This document shows positions 35,765-47,645 of a stretch of 64,000 nt of DNA, piece by piece (position 1 is the stretch's first letter; every line of letters starts with the position of its first letter). Position numbers and translations under genes: made by a program. The notes beneath the pieces are model-generated. The model was given only the letters and a program-made list of their open reading frames with translations, had not been told where the DNA came from and made no database searches. This stretch comes from Thamnaconus septentrionalis (Eukaryota > Chordata > Actinopteri > Tetraodontiformes > Monacanthidae), in contig CM020507.1 in the NCBI GenBank assembly GCA_009823395.1, positions 11,088,001 to 11,152,000 of the forward strand, read 5' to 3'.

Positions 35765-37104
35765 CCAAACCAATATGTTGTCAGTTCTTGCTCCAAATAA
35801 AAAGTTTGGAGACCGTCCTCAGAGTAGGAGAAACACGCAAGCCTCACGTTTAGAATAAAAAACACGATTGGCAGGGGGGAAAAAATAACCGGAATATTTC
35901 AAAGGCATGTCACCGCTTCTATCGTTCCACTTTAAATCAGAGTAAGACGAGTTCCAAACTCCGGCCTAATGGGAAACAGAGCGGAGATGAGGAGCATGAG
36001 ACCAGGCGTTTATTCTCTTTATTCCCTTTGCAGAACTCCATCCCCAAATAAATTACTCAGCGGGAGCGTGGAGCGACGAAAGACGAAGCTTCGAGTGAAT
36101 TTGGTCTTTAAAGTAAGGGACCAAAGACTCTCAATTAAATCAGAAGAATTCCTTTTGGAACTTTCAGTACAAACAAACAACATTCCAATAAGAGTATTAA
36201 GGAGGTAACGAATAAAAACTACACTATGAAGTAGTGCTGATTTCTGTTTTGAAAACAAGGTCAAACCGCAACCACTCAAAACTCCACAATTGCAAACTTT
36301 TGAATTTTTTTGTTTTGTTTTGCTTTTTTATTTTGAAGCGCTACAAAATAAAAAACAATCCTCCAACCTGAAAAGCTCCAAAATAAAAAGAATACATGAT
36401 TATCTCTCCCACAAAAATGAGGGAACTGAAAATACTGTGAGATTTCCAACATTACTTTTTATGCATGTTGTTTTTTTTATTTCCCAAAAAAATAGGGAAC
36501 ACCAACAAAATTGAAATTTACATTTTATTTTTATTTTTTTGCTTTATCTCTGTAGAGATTTCAAGAGAAACACTGAAAAATATTAACATGCATTGAGAAG
36601 GTGCACCGACGCCAAGCATTGGCCTAAGGTGTCCAACCCAGACATCTATTTTTATTCATTACGTCATGCCAGCAAATTACCGGTGGAATGTTTTCCCTCC
36701 TCTTCCTTCCTGCTCTCTGATCTTTCAGGGGATATGGAAGGAAAAGGGGGACAACGCACGCTAATCCGTGCGGCAAAAACTACAAAACAGCTCTTTGGCT
36801 ACGCAGGTTTTTCATGAAAGCCATTTGATGCAGTACGAACAATCGTGCCACCAAAGTTGTTCTGACATATGGAGGAAGCCGTTACTTTCCTCCAAAAGGG
36901 ACCTGGAGATGAGAGCGGCTCAGATGGCAAAGTACACAAAGCATCCCAAACTCAGCAACAGAGATGATTTATATAATCAAAACTCCCAAACTGATTAACT
37001 AATGGTGAGAAATACATGCAGAAATAATATGTTGTCTAATCATATACAGACCCTTTCCAAAAACGCTTTATACATACATACATACATACTGTATATATGG
37101 AAAT

Positions 37105-37372
<268 letters not shown>

Positions 37373-39149
37373 CAGGCTAGATATTGAGATGTGAGAGTCT
37401 TTGTGACATCACAAAGGGCCGAAACAAAGAACTTTGTGTTTTAGCACAAACCTGTTGAAAAGCGGCGCACGTAAAGGAGGAAAAAGGGAGAAACTTTTCT
37501 CACACCTGAACAGTTTATCGACAGGACGCGGACTCATGCTATTGTTAGAATGGATAGTGGAGCAAGTTTTGAATCTTTCGGGAATCACTGTCACCCATTT
37601 GCCCTTCTTGTGGCAGAACCAGAGAATTTCTTCAAGTACCCTTCTGCACAAAAGCCCCAGGTGGAAACGCTTCAGAGGGGACCACAAATCCCACGGTGAC
37701 AGCCGTCATCACACGGGGGGGTCAAGGAGACGTTCCCAGCCATGATGTCAAACTATAAATACACAAAGCCTGCAGTTGTGCGTGGACACTTAACAATTGC
37801 GGGGTGCCACTGAGACCGTGCGAGGTGTAATTGAGCCTTAAGGGTGGACTTGTGGGTAAACTGTACTGTCTGCACCAGGGAGCTCCTCGAAATGTGGGAC
37901 ACATGCGCCGGTGAGGTGCGGCTGCTTCAGGAAGTGCACCGGACCGCAAGTTTGGACACCCAGAGGACAGAAGCCACCAAAAAGACAAAACATAACAAAA
38001 TCATAACGTCTCCGCAACGTGAATTTAGAGTGGCCGTTACAAATCACGGCCACTGCTGCATCACAAGAGAGGCTGTTGGCCAAATGGGAACAGCTCGCTC
38101 TTCTGGCCAGCATTCACACTGATGCAGAGGCTCCATTAAAAGTGACCAATGATAGATCAATTTTTGAATGACGTGAAGCAATTTCAATTCATAATAGCTT
38201 TGTGTCGGCTTTGAAAATACAGCGAGAATTGTGATTAATATATTAAAATGTATAAAAAATGTTCTGCTTATGCAAATATAGTTAACATAAATACATTAAG
38301 GATTTTTTTTTCCCATAGGTGCCATGTCATGTGACCCAGTACCATCAATCTACCAAACTTAATAATATAGAAATAATAAAAACATCTTGTAATTGGTTTT
38401 AAGGAATTCTTCTGATTTTATGTCAGTGTTCTGCTGAATTAAAAAACACAACAGCCAAATGACTTTGAAATGAGTCCAAATCACACGTGACATTATAAAT
38501 GTGTTGGACAAATAAAACACACCTTTTTGGACTATTCGTCTCAGGCAATTCCATGATTGCAAACCCAAATGAGATATTACGTGCTTCACAAAAACTGTAC
38601 TCAGTCTTTTTTTTTACCAAAAGGTTGAATATGAAGTAATTATCTGAACACAATTTAAGTGGCTTGTGGAGAAAAAAAGCCCAGAAGTTGGATAGCAGAG
38701 CCCAAAAATATCCAATCAATACCAAATCCCATACAAATACACAGAAACAGGAGCCTGGTCGTGTGGGCACTAAGGGAGTGTTTGTGGCCATCGTTAGCGC
38801 TCCATCACCAAGACCTTAATGAAACAGAACTGTGGCCGCAGCACGGATGAAAAAATTTTATTTCGCTCCCTGCCATGCTCTCCATTAAATTATACTCTCC
38901 AGAAAAAAAAACCCTAACACAAGCAAAACGTTGTTTTTCCTTTAGTCTGACGAAAAGCAGGCCTGGTCTTCAGTCAGGAAACTGATCCAAGAGGCCATTC
39001 ATTTCCAACCAGCCCAATGGTTCAATCAGCCTCTATCAATATAAGTTGGGGGGAAAGAGGTTTATACAATTACAGCTTGTATGGGGGCAATACACGGAAT
39101 CCTGCAACGCATAGGCAAAGGAGCTGACAAAGACGCAATATGGAAGTCA

Positions 39150-39560
39150 TCTACATTTTGATAGCTGGAAAAATAATATCCCTGCGAGCGCCATCGGAAA
39201 GTGGAGGCAATAAAGAGCGAGTCGGCATTCCTGCAATCTCATTCCAGGAGCGAAAGAACGCCTGATAAGGTATTTTCCGGAGCCGGGGGCCGTGTTACAA
39301 TACCGTATTAGCAGTAAGCCCGTAAATTGATAATACAATAACTCCTTCTTAAGAATTCTCGTGCAAGCCATCCACTGTTTAGAGACGATTACTTTCCGCG
39401 GTGCCAGTTCTTCAGGGGCTGAGTCAGGGAGCAACTGTCTTCGGAAGCCAAGCTGGCACTGAAGGCAGGACATTCCTCTCAGCGACGCTCTGTTCTGCAT
39501 TTTCCAAATCAGGACTTTACCGTCTTTTTGCCGTTTACTCATTCCAAAACCCCACCTGCG
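39150..39560. promoter_or_regulatory. Candidate conserved noncoding block (or unrecognised exon)
   Basis: About 400 bp of repeat-free, evenly composed DNA: ggaaaaataatatccctgcg, gaggcaataaagagcgagtc, acaataccgtattagcagta, cgtaaattgataatacaata, cgattactttccgcggtgcc. A minus-strand frame stays open for 153 codons (39147-39608), but the predicted protein matches nothing I know and has no clear splice logic as one exon. The unusual lack of low-complexity sequence suggests constraint, more likely regulatory than coding. Confidence 0.33.
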
Positions 39561-40719
39561 TATTATTGCATGAAGACTGATTGAAAGGTGGTTTTTCTGT
39601 ACGGCCAAGCGTATTCATCCACAAGGGACGGCATTTTGGTATCTTGGACCCTTGCAAAAGAAACCTGTTGGGCTGTTGAGGAGCGACTTCTAAGCCCCTC
39701 GTCTTTCTTACTACAGAAAAGTCAGCTGGGACCAAACATTTCAGTACATTCGTCCTTCTTCTGAGCTTGACAATTTAGGGCATACATCCTCACAAGCTAC
39801 CAAAGACAGACAAAGAAAGCAACTGGAAAAACTCTGAAAAAAATTGTATTGAAAACGTGTGTGCTTGGCATCCTTTGTTTCCTTTGGGTTAAATATCTTA
39901 ACCCAAAATAAAAACACTCTCGACTTTGATTGAAAGTTGTAACAGTTTAAAAAGCCAGAACAAGACCAAAGTTCACAGATCCAGCAGCAGCACCGACCTC
40001 CAGCCACAAATGGACACGGACAAGTCAACTGCAGCTTCATCAATATTGTCCGTCCCTTCTGGGAGAGAATGAGTGCCAAAGTTATTTGGCACCGCATCAC
40101 AGTTGGCAGTCAAACTGATGAGGAGAGCTTTTGGGAGAAAAGGGAAAAAAGGAGGGAATTATTGAATGTTTATTTGTTTGCGTTAGCTCTGTAATCACTT
40201 GCTGAGGACTTTTCTGAAAAGAGACTTCACGCAGCCATCACAGGTTTGGCATGCAAAAGAAGGCACGGGGGAGTCGCACAAACATTTTGCATTAGGGACA
40301 ATTTAGCGGGTCACTGTGTGGCAAAAATCTCATTTCGAGAAAATGGAACGTAGACAGGAGCAATAAAAAGAGACGTGATGACTATTTGGAGAGTAACAAT
40401 GGAATTGATAAAGTGCATTCTGTTGCTCAGACTCCGAGGAATAAAATACACAAATTTCATTGGACCGACCAGGGTGAGATTTCATAAAAATGGGCACAAA
40501 GAAGTCTCACGCAGAAAATAATTTCTATCAGGCGTGGGCTAAAGTGGCTCCATGGTAAGGTGTTTGAGATGCAACCAAATGGAAGACTAATCATAAGCTT
40601 TCAATGCATTTCAGTTCTTAAACGGTTTGAGTTTTTTCACTTTCAACGTGTCCATTACTCCGCCCAGGTGGTGTGACTAAACTGCCAGGCTCTCCAATTA
40701 TTCTGATTTCTTGCCGGAT

Positions 40720-40920
40720 CCATCCAGGGGTAAAAATGAACAAAGCCGTCGCACTATCATGTGGCTCTCTCGTGCATTAGCGCAAGTGTTTCGCAATTCC
40801 TTTACGGAACATATGGCGATGTTAATGAGGGAACCGGGGAATGAGGAGGCCTTCACTTGCGTATGGAAATCTAAAGAGATAATAGCTATCATTCCAACAA
40901 AGCTGTGCAGCTAAACAAAT
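40720..40920. promoter_or_regulatory. Candidate conserved noncoding block
   Basis: Unique DNA with cgtgcattagcgcaagtgtt, cgcaattcctttacggaaca, atggcgatgttaatgaggga and taaagagataatagctatca. It is flanked by ordinary intron sequence and has no simple repeats. Function inferred from composition only. Confidence 0.3.
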
Positions 40921-43592
40921 CAATAATGTCAAACCAAAATCTCTTTCAATTTGTCTTCCCATTGACCTTCAACATGAGCTTTTCCCTTTTTTTATCAATT
41001 CCAAAAGCAGCCCATTCCATTTGTGTAAACAAAAAAAAAAGTTGAGTACTCATTAGAACTTGGAGCAGCTGCGACCTTGAATCTGTCACTGGAGTCACAC
41101 ATCCCTGAGCTCAGCTGATGCTATATTCAACCCTGCCTGAACCCCCGTGTTCGCAGTTTAATTTCACTTTTACTGCAATGCTGGCCACGGATCAGGCTCC
41201 CACAGTATTAATGAACTTAGCCAATATAGATGCAATCATGCCTGAGGAGCAATTACAGATCTAATTGAGCGTCTAAACAGAATATTAAATTGGTGTAAAA
41301 ACCAGGCTTCTAATTTAGACTACGCTCAAAAAGTCAAATACTGGCCAATGAAATAAACACCAGGGGGGTTGTGCTCAGCTGGGTTGCATTTTCTTTCCAC
41401 ATTTTTTTTTCCACTGTGGCACAAACAGTAAACTCTAACGAGCCTCGTGCACACTGATTCAGCTGGATTATCCTCTGCTTACGAGCAGTAATGCCTCTGA
41501 TAAAGCTAGAAGTTGACTTTTATGAATATTTCACCAAGTAATCCACTCAACACAAAACTCATCCTTCTTAAACCAACAGTCAAATAATTTCATGGCCACA
41601 TCCCAAATACTGTTTACTAATTGACTTTGGCCACGAGGTCAACCTCAATTAAAAGCTTGCAACTGTTAAAAAAAAATAAAAAAAATCTTAAACTTTTAGA
41701 AAAACAAACAGGTTTGTCTTCTAACAACTGGCCCCAGGTCACATATCTTCATTTCACCAAACAAAGAAACATTGCGCGATGGGGGCGAAAAAGGAAATGT
41801 CAGATAATTCAAAAGCGGTTTTTGATGTGGGGGAGTCTTGGGGTCTCGGCGGTGATCGGTGGCGCTCACCGAGGACAGCCGGCGTCCTGCCTCCTGTCTC
41901 AGGGCCATTCCAGGAGAACAAGGGCAGAAGAGAGCGGAAGAGGAGAGCAGAGGAGCCGGGGAGAGGCACACAAAGAGTCAGCGCCTTAAAAAAAAAAAAA
42001 AGCCTGTGGGAAGGTTAAACCGCCTCTCTGCCACCCCACCCCCCCAAACTCCCCACCCACCTTCCTTCCAAACTTCCTCTTCCTGCATCTTTGAGCCGGA
42101 ACACGCCCGCAGCAACGCTCCTCGCCGCTGAATATTAAGGTTGCGAGCGGCTGTTGCCGCCGCCGCTGCACCCTGACTCATATCTTACCTGCGTGCGGGA
42201 GCTGAAATACATGAATGTACGCAGAGGGAAGTGGACGGGTAACTAAACCTGCGGGCTTGATGAGTGACACTAAGTAGGGCCGCCGCGGCTGCGAGGAGCC
42301 CAGCCGGGCCCCGAGGGCCGAGCGGCTGATTTACTGCTTCTTGCAAAGACAAAATAAATCAGCCGTCACACCGAGCCCAGACGCAGACCTTGAGAGATGC
42401 CTCAATACCGCTGTTTATCGATCCCCCCGACCCACCCCTTCCACCGTGCGCTTGTGTGCTCGGGGAAGAAGCGAAGGAGGAAGGGAGGGAGGTTATTTAT
42501 GCCGCCATTTATTCATTTGCTGGAAAGAGGTACTTTATCCAACCTGTTTTTGAAGAGAAAAGTTAATGTGCTTACTTCTAAATTAAGGACCTGCTTTGGC
42601 GGCGGTTGGGGAGGGTTCTAAGAGGAGGGAGGCGAACGTACCAGTGTGGTGGGGATGAGGAGGAGTAGAGGGAGGAGGAGGAAGAGGAAGAGCAGGGCCA
42701 GGAAGGCAATGCGGCTGAGGAGGCCTTCCAACCCCTGCTGACATCAAAGGTATTGAATTTCAGTTAGCACACACCTGCATTTACATACAATATACCTTGC
42801 CGGGGCCTGGCGAAGCAAATACACACTCCCATTCAAACAGATTCCACGCATCGTTTGCATAAATTTATGAAGCAAATTAAAATCCCCATTGATTTTTTTT
42901 TTCTCACCAAATTATTTTTTTTTTCAGTGACAGTCACTGGAAATATCGTCAAGGCGTCACAGGGAGGATTTTTTAGCGATCCAATTCGCAAGTCTCAGCA
43001 AACCTGTTTTCGAGTCGCGCTCACTGTGTTTCCACTCTGCCTCGAACCCCAACAGCGGCCATGAGCGAGCGTCCGAAAAACGCATTAAAAATCACTACAT
43101 CGGGCCAAATTTCCCATAATGCACTCCCTGCAGCAGCACTTCCACTGGATTTAAAAGGCTGGTTAATATCCTGCTTGCTGGCCTCAACAATGGTTTAAAG
43201 TTCACAAAGTGGAATTGGGCTGCACAGTTTTCACACGTCTAAATGACCTTTCTTGGAAATAACAATGACTCAAGTCACTTTTTCTGCCTTCACTGTTGGC
43301 TAAAGCTAGCCAGGCACCTGGCTAAGGCTAGCTAGGCAGAGTGTGAGCCTTCGCCAGGACAGTTAAAAAAAAAAGTTAAAGAAGAACAATATTTGATTTT
43401 CAGCTAAATAAAAACCAGAACATTAATGTCCTTCACAACAAGAATTAATTTAAATTTAGCTGTGTGTAAGTCTATATTCTAGTTTTTTTAGCTCAGTGTA
43501 AAAGTAGGTAGGTATAAAATTTATGGTCTTTGAATGTTTCTGGCACAATCACCGTGGTGAATGGCGCCTATGTAGACGGAGTTGTTTTTCTT

Positions 43593-43618
43593 TTCTTTTT
43601 TTTAAAAAAAAAAAAGAA
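43593..43618. other. T8/A12 inverted tract
   Basis: TTC, eight T, twelve A, then GAA: a near-perfect palindrome that could extrude as a hairpin. It may mark back-to-back homopolymer expansion. Confidence 0.7.
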
Positions 43619-45179
43619 GATCCAACGACTCTTCAATCCGCACGAAGGGAGGAGAGCAGCTCCCAGGAGAGAGTCCTCGGATCTGCACATGAAGGTGTCT
43701 AATTAGTGGCGCTCTAATGATATGCACTTTGGTGTGGTAAAATATTCGTCGAGCAAGAGGGAAAATATGTCTGCTGTTTTGAAGTCGATAACACGAAGTG
43801 GCACCCGTGCCAAGACGACGGGGTCTTTGTAAGTCCCGTCTAGACACAACAGCCACAGCGACGTTTCAAAGCAAACAAATCAGACACAAAGAATCACCAC
43901 AACTGATTGTGAAGGGTTCAGGCTTGTGGTAACCGGTTTCATCTTTTTTGCCAACAGACAAGAGGTTGCAATAATTCAGCAGTCATCAGTTACATGATTA
44001 GTTTTTATGTTTTTGTTGTATCGTACATTTTTGCTGATAGCACAGCTTCTTAATCTTATCAATGTGAAAACATACATATATATAATTGTAAAAAAAAAAT
44101 AGAATTTTATTATATTATTCTAACATTGTAATGTTGTTTCCTCTTATTTACTAAGAGAGAACAATATTATTTTATTAACTAATTAATTAATTAATCTTTT
44201 TATTTCTCAATATTTGTAAATACAAATAATTTAGTTATTTAATTTATTTTTATATGATTTTAAAAAAATTAAATATTAGGGCCTTTTGCAAATTGGAGAC
44301 TTTTAACAAACTCAGAGGAAAAAGAAGTTGACTAGGAAGTTGACTACTTCTTATTCCAGACTTCCTGTCAATACTGACAGCACTTGTTGGAAGAACCTTA
44401 ACAAATTGTATTTCACCATTAAGGAAATATGTGGCAGACTGAGGATGAACAGATGCCATTCTAATGTCTCTTAATTTTTTATTTTTTAAAAAAGGTTGGT
44501 GGGGGGGGGGGTTAGGATATTCCAGAGATTTTCAAAAAAACAGATGTTGCAAAATCTTTAAGCCTGTTGGAAATACCATGAGGTTAGACACATTCTCACT
44601 ACTGCACTGAAACATTTCCTCAAACATCCACCCAAGACACGCTGGCTGTCTGCGAGTCAAATCCTCCAGCCACAGTCTGGACCAAAAAGAGATTTTTCTC
44701 CGACGAAAAGAAACACAATGTTTTTTTTTTTGTGCTCGGTCTGTTTTGTTCGGCAGCGCAAGAGAGCCTGGCTGACACAGAAGCGGGGCAGACACGGAGT
44801 TTCGCCGAGGTGGTGTTAAAATAAGGTCGCGACACGAGCCAAACAAGTCCAGATGAGACAAGGACAGAAGCAAAGGAGAGAAAATACGGCTTTTTTTTTT
44901 CTTCTTTTTTTAAAATAAATGTGTCATTGTTAGCACAGGAGACACCACCCCCTGGTGGTTGCCGAAGCTCCTGCGGAGTGGCGCTACGTGCAGCTATTTA
45001 GCGACTCCCCGCCGGACTAGCGCGTGTCTGCCTGAGTGCCTTTCGCTGCTTGGCCCGTCTTGGAGAATACAGTTGGGATCTTGTACACACAATTGCTCCA
45101 GCTCTGTCTAATTTGCCTCCCCCACCCGCTTGCTCTCCGGCTCCCTCCATCATCGCCGCCTCCCGAGCTCCCTTCCTTC

Positions 45180-45900
45180 CTCTGTCTATTAGAGGCATTA
45201 CTGAAGTGTGACTGAGTCATTTCAATATTGCCTCAGGATGCAGCACGCGGTGCCTAATTAGTTTGTTAAAAATGGAGCAGAGTGGTAGAAATTCGTTTCC
45301 CCTGCCGGATGCGCCAATCCAGGTGCACGTCCGGCCGCCGCCGACACCACCGGGGAGCCGTTGGTCTGTCTGTCATCTCAGAATCCGCTTGTCAGCGTTC
45401 AGACCCCTGGCTGGCGCTAACCGTCAAGATGTGGGAACGCCTCGGCTCGCGCTCGGTCACTCAACCAAGAGGAGAGTCCGGCAGGGAGGGCTCTATTTTT
45501 CAGAGGCCACGTTAACCACAATCATTAGTCTTGCCTTGCTGCCTAATTGGTCCAGGCTGAGGCAAAGAGCCCGTTGTCCATTCCGACTAAGTGCTCCATC
45601 TCGACAGGGCGCACCGCCGCGCGTGCCGCACAAGAGTGCCTCAAGGATTGATGCGAGGGGCACGGCGGCGCTGGAGTGGACTCAGGTGAGTCGGTACGCG
45701 CACAAATTCAGCAAAAATGGAGTTATGGCTTACTTTATTGCGTTCTCCGGGAAATGAGCGGGGCGCGCGCAAAGCGCACCGACAGCATCATCAACCCGTG
45801 GCGGCGTTTGTCGCTAAGACGCACACAGAGGTCTCACGGCGGCCGCGGCGGCACCGCCTTGCAAATAAAGTTTTACGCGGGAAGTTATTGAGTCGTCCAG
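45180..45900. promoter_or_regulatory. CpG-rich unique block, candidate enhancer or cryptic promoter
   Basis: Unlike the surrounding AT-rich intron, this block has frequent CpGs (cacgtccggccgccgccgac, ggggcgcgcgcaaagcgcac) together with TAAT sites (ggtgcctaattagtttgtta, ttaaccacaatcattagtct, tgctgcctaattggtccagg). A plus-strand frame is open for 164 codons (45263-45757) and a second frame overlaps it. Neither translates into a known domain, which is common in CpG-rich DNA poor in stops. No TATA box or clear start was found. Confidence 0.33.
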
Positions 45901-47621
45901 GAACTTTTCACTTCACTCTTGCATTTACTACTGGGATGTTTGCGCAGTTGGCGTATTTTCTACGATGTTTTCCGTCACCTTAAATCTGATTGTGTCGCAT
46001 ACTGTTCAGGGAAAGACGCCATTTCTGGCTTTAATATTTAATGCTAACAGCATCAGGGGAAGCTTGTGAAACTGTGGTTTAGTGCCCTGACGGATGCATA
46101 ATCCCGGTACCAATCATTGTGAAATATACGCCTTAAAAGGCATTTTAAGATGAATTGCACTGTAAAAATTGCTAGAGCTCAACGCTGAATAGAAATCTAG
46201 TTTTAAATTTTAAGTAGCCTGGTGTGCCTGATGGAATGTCACCTAAAACCTTCAGGTTTGACTCACATCTGGGGAAGAGCCAGGAGAAAGCATCTGGAAA
46301 GAGGAGGCACAACTTGGAGGGTGATTGAAAAACATTGTCTGTGACATGAGTCAGACTCATCAGGTTGTTTTAATGCCAGTTTAGCTTGTTTAGCTACCAG
46401 CGGTGGGTTCCTACTGGTGTGAGCGGTGGTATTAGCCAATTCACTGACCTGTGCTAAGTCAGTGGGCACCAGTGACAAACAAAACTTTCCCAAACCAGCC
46501 AGGAGTAAAGTGAGAGCCCTTAAATGTGCCATTTTCTCCTTTCTCTCTGTCTTTTATTGTGAAATAAAAGAGAGCGATTTAGATTTCTGCAATTGGTAGC
46601 ATCGATGCTAATATCTTTAGCTGCAGCAGGCCTTTCGCTTCTTGTCTTATTCAGGGACTTGGTTTAATGGATGAGCAACATTTCAGAGATTTAGCTACGT
46701 CAAATGCTTAAATTTTACAATTGAGATGAACGTTTTTGTTCAGACAGGCTTAATAATTTCCTTTAGAAACGTTTTATATTTGCTCACATGGATATTTAAA
46801 ATATTCGGCACACAAATAAAAGCAATGATGTTCTGCAGATCAACTACAGAAACCAGACCCATTTACAAGTATTTGTTGTTAGACTAAGATTTCAACTGGT
46901 CCTTGTGAGCAGGCTGACAATCTGCACGGCATGACGGAATCTAAAATTAATACGACATTTTCCAGTGCAGAAGCTTGTGGACACCACAACAAATTAAGGT
47001 TTTCTATTCACTCTGATGGACTACCTCGCCAAAGCAATATTCATGCTTCTGTGAATACTTATTCTTATTGTAGAAAACTGAAGGGCAGTAAATGAGTTCC
47101 TCTTATGGGAGAAAATAAGCGCTTGATTAATGCTTCAGCGGTCTCCTTGGGGAAAACAACAACAACAGCACTGGTACAAGTGCGTGATGAGAGGAAATAT
47201 TGCGGGGGAAGTAATCTGAGCACATGTATTGTTGTTAAATTGTGCCGCGCCGTTCATTACGGCTGTTCTTTTCATGCCGCTGCTTTTCACACAGCATCAG
47301 CGGAAAGCACCTCCAGGAAATTACGACTCCTAAAAGCAACTAAAGATTGTTGAATTCACTGTTTTTCTTTTTCTTTTTTAATTCAGGACATTAAACACTC
47401 GAAGAAGACATACTTTGCTTTTTGTTTGTCAAAATCCTTTGGCAAAAAAAAACACAAAAAAATTACAACTTAAAAATCGAAAAACAAAAAGTGGTGATGC
47501 AGTTAAACAAAATTCATTTCTGCCCATCCACATATACATATTTTTTTTACCAAGGTAAGCTGACAGTTCAGACTATCCAAACAGTAAAAGTCGATGGTAA
47601 GCAGAAATTGGGCACTCGTGT

Positions 47622-47645
47622 GCACACACACACACACACACACAC
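47622..47645. repeat. (CA)n microsatellite
   Basis: About 12 CA units. Confidence 0.9.

Larger units (their letters stand above)
29023..37104. other. FBXL17 upstream intron, fourth stretch
   Basis: A long region of unique DNA with simple repeats: CA array (32327-32367), GA arrays (32824-32893, 34270-34340), purine tracts (34536-34617, 34650-34679), TG tract (35110-35137). G-runs occur at about 31108-31120 and 32753-32763. A candidate enhancer lies near 31.8-31.95 kb. CTCF-like motif at 35750-35764. No exon was recognised. Confidence 0.62.
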
